Made by a program: the position numbers and the translations under genes. 36,528 nt of DNA from an uncultured Roseovarius sp. (GTDB lineage Bacteria; Pseudomonadota; Alphaproteobacteria; Rhodobacterales; Rhodobacteraceae). Shown one piece after another: positions 27,201 to 35,843 of this stretch. Each line of letters begins with the position of its first letter. Positions within the stretch are counted from its first letter, which is position 1. The DNA is taken from contig CAKZYL010000053.1 of NCBI GenBank assembly GCA_937884705.1, positions 1 through 36,528 on the forward strand, in the 5' to 3' direction. Under the pieces are notes generated by a model. The model did not search any database. It was not told the origin of the DNA and worked only from the letters and a program-made list of their open reading frames with translations.

Positions 27201-28245
27201 CCGCTGCGGCCTCCCTTTGGGCCTCGGAAAAATCAGCCTCAACCATCTCGCGCACCAATGCATCAAAGCTCGTACTCGGCTCCCAGCCCAGCTTTTCACG
27301 GGCGTTTGAGGCATCCCCCAAAAGCGTCTCAACTTCTGCTGGGCGGATATAGGTTGGGTTCACTTTCACCACTACGCGGCCGTCGCTGTCTTTGGCCACT
27401 TCGGCAAGCCCCTCGCCCTCAAATGTCAGCGGCATCTCCAAGACCTCTGCTGCACGCCGCACAAAGTCACGCACCGAATATTGCTCGCCCGTGGCGATCA
27501 CGAAATCCTCTGGCGTCTCTTGCTGCAGCATGAGCCACATCATTTCTACATAGTCCCGGGCATGGCCCCAATCGCGCTTGGCATCCATGTTACCAAGCTC
27601 AAGGCTCGCTTGCGTGCCGAGCTTGATCCGCGACAGCGCGCGGGTGATTTTGCGGGTGACAAAGGTCTCGCCCCTGAGCGGGCTTTCATGATTAAAAAGC
27701 GTGCCATTGCAGGCATAAAGCCCATAGGCCTCACGATAATTCACCGTGATCCAATAGGCATAGAGCTTTGCCACCGCATAGGGCGAGCGGGGGTAGAACG
27801 GCGTTCTTTCTGTCTGCGGCGTTTCCTGCACGAGGCCGTAAAGCTCTGACGTGGACGCCTGATAAAAGCGTGTCTTTTCGCCCAGGCCGAGAAACCGGAT
27901 CGCTTCCAGCAAACGCAGCGGACCCAAAGCATCGGAATTGGCCGTATACTCGGGCTCTTCAAAAGATACCGCGACGTGGCTTTGTGCGGCGAGGTTATAG
28001 ACCTCATCAGGCTGGGTTTTCTGCAGGATATTGGTGAGCGATGAGCTGTCAGTCATATCGCCGTGATGGAGGCGAAAGCGCCCGTTATGGCCCGCTTCGC
28101 CTTCGATCAAATGGTCAATTCTGGCGGTGTTGAACAGGGACGTACGCCGTTTGATGCCGTGCACCGCATAGCCTTTGTCCAACAAGAATTCTGCCAGATA
28201 GGCACCATCCTGGCCGGTAATCCCGGTGATAAGTGCTGTTTTCAA
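27193..28245 (-). CDS. gmd: GDP-mannose 4,6-dehydratase
   Basis: 350 residues. Converts GDP-mannose to GDP-4-keto-6-deoxymannose, the entry to GDP-fucose, rhamnose and related sugars. The N-terminus has [19 protein letters not shown], then the catalytic Thr in STSELYG and Tyr-Lys in [29 protein letters not shown] is a family hallmark. The start is uncertain: TTG at 28245 has AAAGGGA 8 nt upstream and gives the usual MKTALITG N-terminus; an ATG at 28266 adds seven residues with poorer ribosome-site support. It heads the gmd-fcl-methyltransferase operon. Confidence 0.95.
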   Translation of the reverse strand: MKTALITGITGQDGAYLAEFLLDKGYAVHGIKRRTSLFNTARIDHLIEGEAGHNGRFRLHHGDMTDSSSLTNILQKTQPDEVYNLAAQSHVAVSFEEPEYTANSDALGPLRLLEAIRFLGLGEKTRFYQASTSELYGLVQETPQTERTPFYPRSPYAVAKLYAYWITVNYREAYGLYACNGTLFNHESPLRGETFVTRKITRALSRIKLGTQASLELGNMDAKRDWGHARDYVEMMWLMLQQETPEDFVIATGEQYSVRDFVRRAAEVLEMPLTFEGEGLAEVAKDSDGRVVVKVNPTYIRPAEVETLLGDASNAREKLGWEPSTSFDALVREMVEADFSEAQREAAAGG

Positions 28246-28362
28246 CGGTTCCGTCCCTTTGCGCATTTATCCGCGCGACATCGGATACGCATTTTTGCAA
28301 TGGAAGAAAAGGCAGCACTTGGGCGAGAACGGCGCTCGTTGGCAAAAGAGCCTGCACACCGC

Positions 28363-29103
28363 TCAGATGCAGCGCCCGCCATCCACTTCCATGCAGACGC
28401 CGGTGACCATGCTGGCCTCATCACTGCAAAGATACACGGCCGCATGACCCATATCGTCGGGCTGAGAAAACCGGCCTAGGGGAATGGTCGACAAAAACTT
28501 CTCACGCATTTCTGGCGTGTCTTCACCCATGAAGGATTTGAGCAAAGGCGTCTCGCCAGCGACCGGGTTGATCGCGTTCACGCGAATGCCCATCGGGGCC
28601 AGCTCTACAGCCAAAGTGCGCGTTGCCGTGTTCATCCAGCCCTTAGAGGCGTTGTACCAATTGAGTTTTGGCCGCGGGCTGACCCCGGCTGTTGACGCGA
28701 CATTGAGAATGACACCGGCTTGGCGCTCTTTCATATCCGGCACAAACGCACGCGCAGTCAGGTAGACCGACTTGCAATTTACGGCAAAAACGCGATCGAA
28801 ATCCTCTTCTGTCACATCTTCCAGCGGTTGCGGCAGGTGCGTGATACCGGCGTTGTTGACCAGAATATCGACATGCCCCATCTCATGCTCTGCCAGCTCG
28901 GCCATCGCTTCGACGCTCGTGCGGTCAGAGACATCTACCGTGCAGCTCACTCCACCATAAATCTCTGCCGCATAACGCGCGCCGTCGGCGTTGACATCCG
29001 CCACCATGACCTTGGCGCCTTCCTCGGCAAAACGTCGAACGATGGCTTCGCCGAATCCGCTTGCTCCGCCGGTTACAATGGCGGTTTTGTTCTTCAATCG
29101 CAT
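28363..29103 (-). CDS. SDR-family NAD(P)-dependent oxidoreductase
   Basis: 246 residues from the ATG at 29103, which has AAGGG 7 nt upstream; a longer frame upstream is not family-like. Classical short-chain dehydrogenase: TGGASGFGEAIVRRF cofactor motif, ADVNADG acidic loop suggesting NAD preference, NNAGIT, catalytic Ser in NVASTAG and Tyr-Lys in WYNASKGW; the end MVTGVCMEVDGGRCI is typical. The substrate is unknown. It sits between the YcaQ-type gene and gmd on the same strand; 117 bp before gmd allows a separate promoter for the sugar genes. Confidence 0.9.
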   Translation of the reverse strand: MRLKNKTAIVTGGASGFGEAIVRRFAEEGAKVMVADVNADGARYAAEIYGGVSCTVDVSDRTSVEAMAELAEHEMGHVDILVNNAGITHLPQPLEDVTEEDFDRVFAVNCKSVYLTARAFVPDMKERQAGVILNVASTAGVSPRPKLNWYNASKGWMNTATRTLAVELAPMGIRVNAINPVAGETPLLKSFMGEDTPEMREKFLSTIPLGRFSQPDDMGHAAVYLCSDEASMVTGVCMEVDGGRCI

Positions 29104-29146
29104 GTTACGGCCCTTCTGATGTCTTCGGCCCACCCTACACGTCAAA

Positions 29147-30310
29147 TCATGGACGCGGAACAGACCAACCCACGTCTTTGATGCCCGCCAGTCGTGCGAA
29201 ACGCACAAGTTCTGCGTCGAACTTGTCCATGCGCGCGGGCGGCCATTTCACTTTTGGCTCAGGCCAGAACCCTGTGACCCGCAGCCATCCCTCCGAACGA
29301 TCTGCTTTGAGCTCGCAGCGGCCGACAAAGCGCGAGCCTTCCAAGAGCGGATAGACATAGTAGCCCCATAGCCGCTTTTCCTTGGGCACAAACATCTCAT
29401 TTCGGTAGTCAAATCCAAAGAGCCGCTGAATGCGCGCGCGGTCGCGGATGGCCGGATCGAAAGGGTTCAGAATGCGCAGCCGTGTGGTCGGCTCGGTTGT
29501 GCATGCCAATCGCTCTTCGATGTCATCTGCGGCGAAGGCTGCGCGCCACGCGCCGTCAGCGCCTTGCACCTCCACTTCGATTGGCGCGCGCTTTTGCGCC
29601 CATGTTTTGGCCTCGTTGGCGCTCATCGCCTCCCAAAACCGTTGCACCTCGCCACAGGTCCCAACGGATATGAAATCGAGCGCGCGATCACAGAGCCAGT
29701 CTGCCGCCTCCTCATACCCTGGTCCCTCCCGCAGTTGCGACGGGAACACGCGCTCACCCAGGTCATAGAATTTCACAAAATTCTCGCGATGACAGGTGGC
29801 CAGGTCGCCCGCGTACCACATTTGATCCAGCGCTTTCTTGTGAGGGGGCCGCGCCCACATCTCCCGGCTTTCCGCCTTGGTATCAAAGGCGTGTGTCGAA
29901 AGCGCACCTTCTCGCTCGATGCGCTGCCGGATGCCGGCAATCTCGGCCTGCCCAAGCCCGGATTGAAACCATTCAGAGGCGGCAGCCTTACGGCCCAGAC
30001 GATCAAACTGCCGCTGCCAGAAGGGCAGCACCTCCATGGGGATGAGAGAGGCATCATGCGTGAAATGTTCGAATAGATCGCGCCCATGCAGGCGCGGCCA
30101 CAGCATGGTTTCGCGATAGTTCTGGTTGCGGCTCCAAAGGATGTGGTGATGGGCGCGGGTGACATTGCGGATCGTGTCGATCTGCACGAAACCCAAGGAC
30201 CGGATGATCTTCATGACATCCACTGGGCCAACCGGCGTCTCAGAGAGCCCGTTGGTCCAGAGCCATAACCGCCGCGCATCCCGATTGGCGATCCGCAACC
30301 GTGCCGTCAC
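29147..30310 (-). CDS. YcaQ/AlkX-type winged-helix DNA glycosylase
   Basis: 387 residues of the HTH_42 family. Members unhook DNA interstrand crosslinks or bulky N7-alkyl adducts with a catalytic Q-x-Q or Q-x-D motif; here it is QID at Gln43-Asp45 in LGFVQIDTIRN, which points to the YcaQ (AlkX) branch rather than AlkZ. Other family-like parts are RAHHHILWSRNQNY, LFEHFTHDASLIP, MWYAGDL and the C-terminal RLFGFDYRNEMFVPKEKR, LWGYYVYPLLEG. The GTG start at 30310 overlaps the upstream stop by GTGA. Activity on crosslinks is inferred from family. Confidence 0.88.
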   Translation of the reverse strand: MTARLRIANRDARRLWLWTNGLSETPVGPVDVMKIIRSLGFVQIDTIRNVTRAHHHILWSRNQNYRETMLWPRLHGRDLFEHFTHDASLIPMEVLPFWQRQFDRLGRKAAASEWFQSGLGQAEIAGIRQRIEREGALSTHAFDTKAESREMWARPPHKKALDQMWYAGDLATCHRENFVKFYDLGERVFPSQLREGPGYEEAADWLCDRALDFISVGTCGEVQRFWEAMSANEAKTWAQKRAPIEVEVQGADGAWRAAFAADDIEERLACTTEPTTRLRILNPFDPAIRDRARIQRLFGFDYRNEMFVPKEKRLWGYYVYPLLEGSRFVGRCELKADRSEGWLRVTGFWPEPKVKWPPARMDKFDAELVRFARLAGIKDVGWSVPRP

Positions 30311-31104
30311 TGTTGACCTAACATGATAAGCCCATTGCGCTGAATTTTCGGGTCAAGCGTTATCACCGCCTCGTAAAAGATCCGACCGATCCGGCAGGCA
30401 TTCTTGTTATTGGCGCGGGCTATGTCTTGCATGGCGGCACGCAGACGCACCGCATCCGGCTCTTCGTCGAGTAGCGCTTCGACCCGCGCGTCAATCGCTG
30501 CAGCAACGTCTTGCATGGTCGCCGTGGACAATGCGACAGGCCCGCGGGTTGCGCCCAGTTTGGCCGCCTTGAATTCAATTCTGTAGAACTCTCGTAGCGC
30601 GTCCGTCTCAAGCCGGGCGGCGACCCGTGACATCGCATCGGCATAGGCCTTGTCAGAATAGGTTCCGCGCATGGCCTGGCCGCACTCCCGGCTGGGCAGC
30701 GCATTGATCATGGCCTGCTCAACTGAGTAGTAGTATCGCAATTCCACAAGCGGCAAATGTCCCATACCGCGGGCCACCATGGGCCAGATCAGACCCTGCG
30801 GATTCACCTCGAAACTGGGGTCGGTATAGGCGGCAATCACCTGATCTGCGATAAACCCTGCGATGGTGGGATCTTTGTAAAACGACCCCGCCTGTGCCAC
30901 CGCCAGCTCTAGGTTATCCCCCGAAAACCCCTGTTTTTGCAGATCCTCGCGAATGGGCATCGCGGAAGGCAGCTCCCCCAGAATTCGGATCATTTCAGCG
31001 CGGTTCACGCCGACATCCCTGTTCTGAGCTGAAAGCCCATCGGGCACGCCAGCCGCTACGCAAAGCAAAAGCAGTGTCAAACTCAGATAAAGCAGGCGCG
31101 GCAC
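30307..31104 (-). CDS. Exported protein of unknown function
   Basis: 265 residues from the GTG at 31104, chosen because GGAGA lies 5 nt upstream and the reading then begins with a clean signal peptide ([17 protein letters not shown], cleavage near LSAQ). A longer frame runs on antisense to panB and is not real. The mature part is helical, with [35 protein letters not shown] and [18 protein letters not shown], two cysteines and no catalytic motif I recognise. It should be periplasmic. It diverges from panB and overlaps the YcaQ-type gene, so the two are cotranscribed, an unexplained pairing. Confidence 0.75.
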   Translation of the reverse strand: MPRLLYLSLTLLLLCVAAGVPDGLSAQNRDVGVNRAEMIRILGELPSAMPIREDLQKQGFSGDNLELAVAQAGSFYKDPTIAGFIADQVIAAYTDPSFEVNPQGLIWPMVARGMGHLPLVELRYYYSVEQAMINALPSRECGQAMRGTYSDKAYADAMSRVAARLETDALREFYRIEFKAAKLGATRGPVALSTATMQDVAAAIDARVEALLDEEPDAVRLRAAMQDIARANNKNACRIGRIFYEAVITLDPKIQRNGLIMLGQQ

Positions 31105-31290
31105 ATGGTTCTCCAGACGGTCAGCCAGAAGAAGTCTAGGCGGGTCCTTCGGCAAAGGCCAAGGGTCATTTGGCATGGTTTGATCACCTTTTGCGGCATT
31201 GGGCCCAGACATTTGTTTTTGACGCACTGGCGTGGTGACAAACGACCTGATATCCACGTGCCTGACGAGTTTTGCCAGGCCCCTAAGACC

Positions 31291-32118
31291 ATGAGCGCCA
31301 CCGCCAAGAAAACAGCCCCCCTCCCCGATGATATTGTTGCGATGAAAGGGAAAGCCCCGATCGTTAGCCTGACAGCCTACACCACGCCCATGGCACGGCT
31401 GATGGATGAGGCCTGTGACTTTGTGCTGGTGGGGGATTCCGTGGGCATGGTGCTGCACGGCATGCACTCCACCTTGGGCGTGACCATGGACATGATGGTG
31501 ATGCATGGCAAAGCGGTGGCACGGGGTTTGTCGCAAGCGATGCTTGTGATCGATATGCCCTTTGGATCCTACGAAGAAGGACCAGATCAGGCTTTTCGCA
31601 ACGCCGCGACGATCATGCGGGAAACCGGAGCGGCGGCAATCAAGCTGGAAGGCGGCACGCATATGGCCGAAACCATCGCGTTTCTGGTCACACGGGGCGT
31701 GCCCGTCATGGCCCATATCGGGCTCACACCGCAATCGATCAACACGCTGGGCGGGTACAAGGTGCAGGGCCGGGACGATGCAGGTGAGGCGCTTTTGAAG
31801 GATGCCCACGCGGTTGCGGATGCAGGCGCGTTTTCTATTGTGTTGGAAAAGGTGCCAGCCACCCTTGCCGACAAAATCACAGCTGAGATCGCCATTCCGA
31901 CAATAGGAATTGGCGCGGGCGCCGGATGCGACGGACAAATCCTTGTTGTGGATGACATGTTGGGGCTCTTTACCGCGTTCAAACCCAAATTCGTCAAACG
32001 CTTCGCGACACTGGGCGATGACGCCAAAGTGGCCATTGAGGCCTATGCGGAGGAGGTGCGCGCCCGGAGCTTTCCCGCGTCCGAGCACACTTTCAGCGAC
32101 AAGGCCCCATCGAGGTGA
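31291..32118 (+). CDS. panB: 3-methyl-2-oxobutanoate hydroxymethyltransferase
   Basis: 275 residues from the ATG at 31291. Transfers a hydroxymethyl group from 5,10-methylene-tetrahydrofolate to 2-oxoisovalerate, giving ketopantoate. The TIM-barrel signatures are [14 protein letters not shown] (Mg2+-binding Asp), [26 protein letters not shown] and [21 protein letters not shown] 62-codon upstream extension of the frame is not homologous to the family and is antisense to the exported protein's start. GTGA couples it to panC. Substrate comes from the ilvC-ilvD pathway and the folate pool (folC), both represented here. Confidence 0.97.
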   Translation: MSATAKKTAPLPDDIVAMKGKAPIVSLTAYTTPMARLMDEACDFVLVGDSVGMVLHGMHSTLGVTMDMMVMHGKAVARGLSQAMLVIDMPFGSYEEGPDQAFRNAATIMRETGAAAIKLEGGTHMAETIAFLVTRGVPVMAHIGLTPQSINTLGGYKVQGRDDAGEALLKDAHAVADAGAFSIVLEKVPATLADKITAEIAIPTIGIGAGAGCDGQILVVDDMLGLFTAFKPKFVKRFATLGDDAKVAIEAYAEEVRARSFPASEHTFSDKAPSR

Positions 32119-32972
32119 AGGACGCGGTGACGCCACCACCGATCGTGCGCCAACTGGCCGAGCTGCGCGCCATGACAGCCGGTTGGCATCTCGCCCAGGA
32201 AAGCGTGGGCGTCGTGCCCACCATGGGCGCTTTGCATGACGGGCATCTCTCGCTTGTTGCGGCCGCAAAGAAACTCTGCGATCGGGTGATCGTGACAATT
32301 TTCGTGAACCCCAAACAGTTCAACAATCCCGAAGATCTGGCCAACTATCCGCGGACTGAGGCTGAAGATGCCAAGAAGCTCGCGCGGTTTGGCATCGACG
32401 CGGTCTATGTTCCGGAGCCTGATCAAATTTACCCCAATGGTTTCTCGACCACTGTTTCGGTCGCTGGCCTCACCGACGTCATGGACGGTGTGCATCGGCC
32501 CGGGCATTTCGACGGCGTGGCGACAGTGGTGACAAAGCTCTTCACGCAAAGCACGGCGACGGATGCCTTCTTTGGCGAAAAAGACTTCCAGCAACTGCAA
32601 GTGGTGAAGCGCTTAGCACGCGACTTGGATTTGCAAATCACCGTGCATGGTTGCCCCACCATCCGCGATATCGATGGGCTTGCTCTGTCTTCGCGCAACT
32701 TGCTGCTGTCTGACCGCGCCCGCACCAAGGCGTGCCGTCTCTTTGAGGAGATGGAAAAGATCGCGGAGGGGCTCAATGCCGGTGAGGCTTTTGAGGATCT
32801 GCATGCGGCCGCGGTAAAAGCGCTCGAGACTGCAGGGTTCACCAAGGTGGAATATCTCGATCTGCGCGCGGCAGATGACCTGACCGAGCTTGCTGCGCCC
32901 ACGCGTGAGGCGCGGCTCTTCGCGGCCGCATGGCTGGCGGGCGTGCGGTTGATCGACAATATCGCCGTCTAA
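32115..32972 (+). CDS. panC: Pantothenate synthetase
   Basis: 285 residues. Condenses pantoate and beta-alanine with ATP to pantothenate through a pantoyl-adenylate. The nucleotidyl-transferase signature [13 protein letters not shown] contains the HIGH-like [44 protein letters not shown] and [10 protein letters not shown], with the substrate-binding region, are present. The GTG at 32115 overlaps the panB stop and GAGG sits directly before it. The C-terminal domain ends normally (RLIDNIAV). No panD is present in the window. Confidence 0.97.
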   Translation: MKDAVTPPPIVRQLAELRAMTAGWHLAQESVGVVPTMGALHDGHLSLVAAAKKLCDRVIVTIFVNPKQFNNPEDLANYPRTEAEDAKKLARFGIDAVYVPEPDQIYPNGFSTTVSVAGLTDVMDGVHRPGHFDGVATVVTKLFTQSTATDAFFGEKDFQQLQVVKRLARDLDLQITVHGCPTIRDIDGLALSSRNLLLSDRARTKACRLFEEMEKIAEGLNAGEAFEDLHAAAVKALETAGFTKVEYLDLRAADDLTELAAPTREARLFAAAWLAGVRLIDNIAV

Positions 32973-33044
32973 ATCCACATGTCGCAAACAGAGATGACAG
33001 GGGCTCTTCGCGCGTCATGATGACGCCCAAGGGAGGGACGTCAC

Positions 33045-33881
33045 ATGAAAGCAAGCAGGCTGATCAATCTGGCAGATTATCCAATCCATCAGCAAGGGCC
33101 TGAGCGAAATGCCGTCCTTGCCCGAGTTCGGGCAGATCTCGCCAAAGACGGCTGTGCGGTCCTCAAGGGGTTTCTGACTAAAGATGGCATCGACGCCCTG
33201 ACCGAAGAGGCCGACGGGGTGGCACCGCGTGCGCATCGCTCCTTCAACCGAACGAACCCCTATTTCACGCAGGACGACCCGAACCTGCCGGAAGATGACC
33301 CCCGCCGCCGGTTTTACGACCGGTCCAACGCATTCATTCCTGCCGACAATTTTGCCAAAGACGGCCCGCTGCGGGGCGTTCATGATTTTGAGGGCTTCGA
33401 CGCGTTTATCCGCGACTGCCTTCAAGAGGCGCATTTCCACCGCTACGCCGATCCGCTGGCCGATGTGATCGTGAACATGGCCGAAGAGGGCAACGGTTTT
33501 CCCTGGCATTTCGACACCAACAATTTCACCGTCACGCTGGCCATTCAGAACGCCAATGACGGCGGTGCTTTCGAATACGCGCCCGGCATCCGAGAGGGCG
33601 ATGAAAACTTTGACGAGGTGGCCCGCGTGCTGGATGGCACGTCCGACAAGGTCACCGTACTGGAGCTCGAGCCGGGCGATCTTCAGATCTTCAGCGGTCG
33701 CTACTCTCTGCATCGCGTGGCACCGCTCAAAGGGAAACGCCCGCGCTATGTCGCGATCTTCTCATATGTCGAGAAGCCGGACATGGTTGGCAGCCCTGAG
33801 CGCACGCAGCAACTTTACGGACGCACCCTGCCCATTCACTGGGAACGCGCAGGGCGGCGGGCGGACGCCTATCTCGACTAG
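33045..33881 (+). CDS. Fe(II)/2-oxoglutarate-type dioxygenase
   Basis: 278 residues. A double-stranded beta-helix oxygenase in which His155 and Asp157 (WHFDTNNF) and His223 (SLHRVAP) make the iron facial triad, with Arg232 or Arg234 (KGKRPRYVAIFSY) placed to bind 2-oxoglutarate. The insertion of GGAFEYAPGIREGDENFDE between them contains a substrate lid. A good ribosome site (GGGAGGGA, 8 nt upstream) marks the start. The sequence does not match a pathway I can name; hydroxylation of an amino acid or small metabolite is possible. It follows panC after 72 bp, so it could be cotranscribed. Confidence 0.82.
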   Translation: MKASRLINLADYPIHQQGPERNAVLARVRADLAKDGCAVLKGFLTKDGIDALTEEADGVAPRAHRSFNRTNPYFTQDDPNLPEDDPRRRFYDRSNAFIPADNFAKDGPLRGVHDFEGFDAFIRDCLQEAHFHRYADPLADVIVNMAEEGNGFPWHFDTNNFTVTLAIQNANDGGAFEYAPGIREGDENFDEVARVLDGTSDKVTVLELEPGDLQIFSGRYSLHRVAPLKGKRPRYVAIFSYVEKPDMVGSPERTQQLYGRTLPIHWERAGRRADAYLD

Positions 33882-35392
33882 GTCGCCATTTCCTCGCTCA
33901 GGAATGCCTCGGGGTCATCCACTTCTTCCAGCCGCTTGCCTTTGATCCTCCAGAACCGGTTGCCGACATTGCGCAGGAAACTGCGGTCGTGGCTGACCAG
34001 AAGACAGGCGGCGCCGTGGGTGATCAGCTCTTCCTCCAGCGCTTCCTGGCCTTCGATATCCAGATGGTTCGTGGGCTCGTCCAGCAAGTAGAAATTGGGC
34101 CTCGCAAGCCGCAGCATGAGCATCGCCAGCCGCGCCTTCTGACCGCCGGAAAGCGCATCGACCTTGGTGTTCTGCATCGTCATTACGATCCCTGCCCCGG
34201 CCAACACGCCCCGCGCGCGCTGATCGCCGATGTCAAAACGTTCTGTGATCAGCAACATGGGCGTCTGTCCAGGCGTCAACTGCGTCAGATGCTGGTCAGA
34301 GACACCGGGGATCACCGATGGGGCCGCGCGGATGGGTCCGTCTGGATCTTCAAAAGCCCGCGCCACCAGATTGATGAGCTGCGTTTTACCCGTCCCATTG
34401 GCCCCCAGCAGAACCACGCGTTCCCCCGGTGAAATCCACTTTTTCCCCGTCCGGTAAAGCAACCTATCGTCCGGCGCGCTCACCTCTACATCGGGCAGAG
34501 TGAGCAGCGCCTTGGCATGGGTTCCGCTATTGGTGAGCTTGATATCGCCCGCGCTGCGTTCCTGATGCGCAGGCCGGGCCGCAGCCTCCATTTTCTCCGC
34601 CCGCTCGGTCAGTTGCTTGGTCTTGATCAGCAACAGGTCCGAGCCGGAGTTGATGCCAACATTCTTTAGCTTCGCCGCCTGCCGCCGCAGTGTTTTGGCC
34701 TTGTTGAGGTCATTGGCAAAGCGCCGTTCATCTGCCGCATCCGCTTCGTCCAGCGCCTGACGCGCCTTCGTGAAAGGCAGTGGAAAACTGCGCGATCTTT
34801 CAGCCCGCAGAAACAACGTGCAATTGGTCGTGGCATCCAGAAACGCCCGGTCGTGGGACGTAATGATCAACGCAGTATCGCGCGGCAACGCAGCCAACCA
34901 CTCCTGCAGCTGACCAATGCGGCGCAGATCCAGATGGTTGGTGGGCTCGTCCAACATCAGCACGTCGGGTTCCAGCACCCATTCGGCGGCCAGCATCGCA
35001 ATACGCTGCCATCCGCCACTGAGCTCTGCCAAGGGCTGGTGCTGCAATTCATAAGGCATCTGCAACTCACCCAAGACCACATCGACGCGCCAGCTTTCAT
35101 AATCCGCTTGCTCTTCGGGCAACGCGGCGAGGGTCAGTTCATAGGGCGTCAGCGCCTGTGTCCCCTCTGGCAGCGTCTGGCGCACATAGCCCATGCGCAG
35201 TCCGCGCCCACGGGTGATCTCGCCATGGGTGGCATCGGCCTGCCCCGTCAGGCAGTTCAAGAGCGTGGATTTTCCGCGCCCATTTGCGGCCACAAGGCCA
35301 AGCCGGTCGCCCTTGGTGATGGTCAGGGTGAGGTCAGTGAACAAAGGCTCACTCAGAGTGATGCCTAAGGATTGGATGTGTAGAAGTGTCAT
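33878..35392 (-). CDS. ABC-F family ATP-binding cassette protein
   Basis: 504 residues from the ATG at 35392; a TTG 11 codons upstream is less likely. Two nucleotide-binding domains on one chain, no membrane helices. Domain 1 has AANGRGKSTLL, LSGGWQRIAML and MLDEPTNHLDL; domain 2 has GANGTGKTQLI, LSGGQKARLAML and LLDEPTNHLDI. A charged helical linker (about 200-290, RRFANDLNKAKTLRRQAAK) matches the P-site tRNA interaction motif region. ABC-F proteins act on the ribosome. The ABC-F stop and the oxygenase stop share the palindrome CTAG (33878-33881). Confidence 0.93.
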   Translation of the reverse strand: MTLLHIQSLGITLSEPLFTDLTLTITKGDRLGLVAANGRGKSTLLNCLTGQADATHGEITRGRGLRMGYVRQTLPEGTQALTPYELTLAALPEEQADYESWRVDVVLGELQMPYELQHQPLAELSGGWQRIAMLAAEWVLEPDVLMLDEPTNHLDLRRIGQLQEWLAALPRDTALIITSHDRAFLDATTNCTLFLRAERSRSFPLPFTKARQALDEADAADERRFANDLNKAKTLRRQAAKLKNVGINSGSDLLLIKTKQLTERAEKMEAAARPAHQERSAGDIKLTNSGTHAKALLTLPDVEVSAPDDRLLYRTGKKWISPGERVVLLGANGTGKTQLINLVARAFEDPDGPIRAAPSVIPGVSDQHLTQLTPGQTPMLLITERFDIGDQRARGVLAGAGIVMTMQNTKVDALSGGQKARLAMLMLRLARPNFYLLDEPTNHLDIEGQEALEEELITHGAACLLVSHDRSFLRNVGNRFWRIKGKRLEEVDDPEAFLSEEMAT

Positions 35393-35655
35393 GTCTGTCT
35401 CAGCTATTTTGGGGTTACCGCTCAAAAAAATGGCGGCGAAAGGCTGATCAAGACACGCAGGTAGAAAGCGTCGTTATCAGATCAGCCCTGCAAACGGATC
35501 TGCAGGGCGTAACGGGGACCATGCTGAAGTCGGCGGATGATACGCATGTTCAGCTTGTGCCCTCCTGTTGTGATGCGTTTCAACTGCTGCCTGATATGCC
35601 AATCGGCGGGTGTTTGGCAAGAAAGATCGCGCCACACTGCAAACACCAGTTTCTA

Positions 35656-35684
35656 TTGACACTGGCAGGCGTTGCTCCTATCCC
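35656..35684 (+). promoter_or_regulatory. Candidate sigma-70 promoter upstream of the ffh leader
   Basis: A consensus TTGACA at 35656-35661, exactly 17 bp from TATCCC at 35679-35684. The -35 is perfect and the -10 is weak. Initiation would fall near 35690, immediately before the first of three tandem hairpins. Confidence 0.4.
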
Positions 35685-35689
35685 CCGCT

Positions 35690-35778
35690 CAACTTCCGGA
35701 AGGCTTGTCTCTTCCGGTCCCTTGGGCAAAACGCCCGGGATCGCCCCCCACCAGCGAGTTTCGCCCGTGGGGGCGTTT
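35690..35778 (+). ncRNA. Candidate structured leader or small RNA upstream of ffh
   Basis: Three hairpins in a row: CCGGAAG/CTTCCGG (35696-35717, 7 bp, 8-nt loop), CTTGGGC/GCCCGGG (about 35721-35738, with G-U pairs, loop AAAAC), and a long GC stem (35742-35775). The core of the SRP 4.5S RNA (GGTCAGG, GGAAGGAAGCAGCC) is absent. It may be a small RNA or an untranslated leader of ffh with a terminator-like end. Confidence 0.3.
35742..35778 (+). terminator. Terminator-like hairpin before ffh
   Basis: CGCCCCCCAC (35742-35751) pairs with GTGGGGGCG (35767-35775) with one bulged C and a 15-nt loop; TTTATGCTTT follows. It lies 66 bp before the ffh start and would attenuate or end transcription arriving from the left. 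Confidence 0.5.
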
Positions 35779-35843
35779 ATGCTTTGAGCCGCTCTGCTTA
35801 TATTGGCAGGGCATCGTGACAACCGGCAAAGGAGGCCGCGCTG

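Larger units (their letters stand above)
35393..35843. other. Intergenic region between the ABC-F gene and ffh
   Basis: About 450 bp with no credible gene; the small open frames here have no ribosome site or family resemblance. It contains one isolated perfect hairpin (GCCCTGCA 35485-35492, TGCAGGGC 35501-35508), a promoter-like element, three tandem hairpins from 35696, and the ffh ribosome site AAAGGAGG just before 35844. Confidence 0.7.

Noticed and set aside
26463-27533. 356-residue plus-strand frame opposite fcl and gmd
   Set aside because: It crosses the junction of two certain genes and shows no domain; a codon-structure shadow.
31105-31290. 62-codon in-frame upstream extension of panB
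   Set aside because: It is not part of the PanB family, and it covers the divergent promoter region of the exported protein gene.
31105-32298. Long N-terminal extension of the exported protein frame, antisense to panB and panC
   Set aside because: It runs opposite two well-supported genes, has no family resemblance, and the GTG at 31104 has its own ribosome site and a clean signal peptide.
35690-35778. 4.5S SRP RNA gene next to ffh
   Set aside because: The conserved GGTCAGG and GGAAGGAAGCAGCC core of bacterial SRP RNA is missing; only generic tandem hairpins remain.
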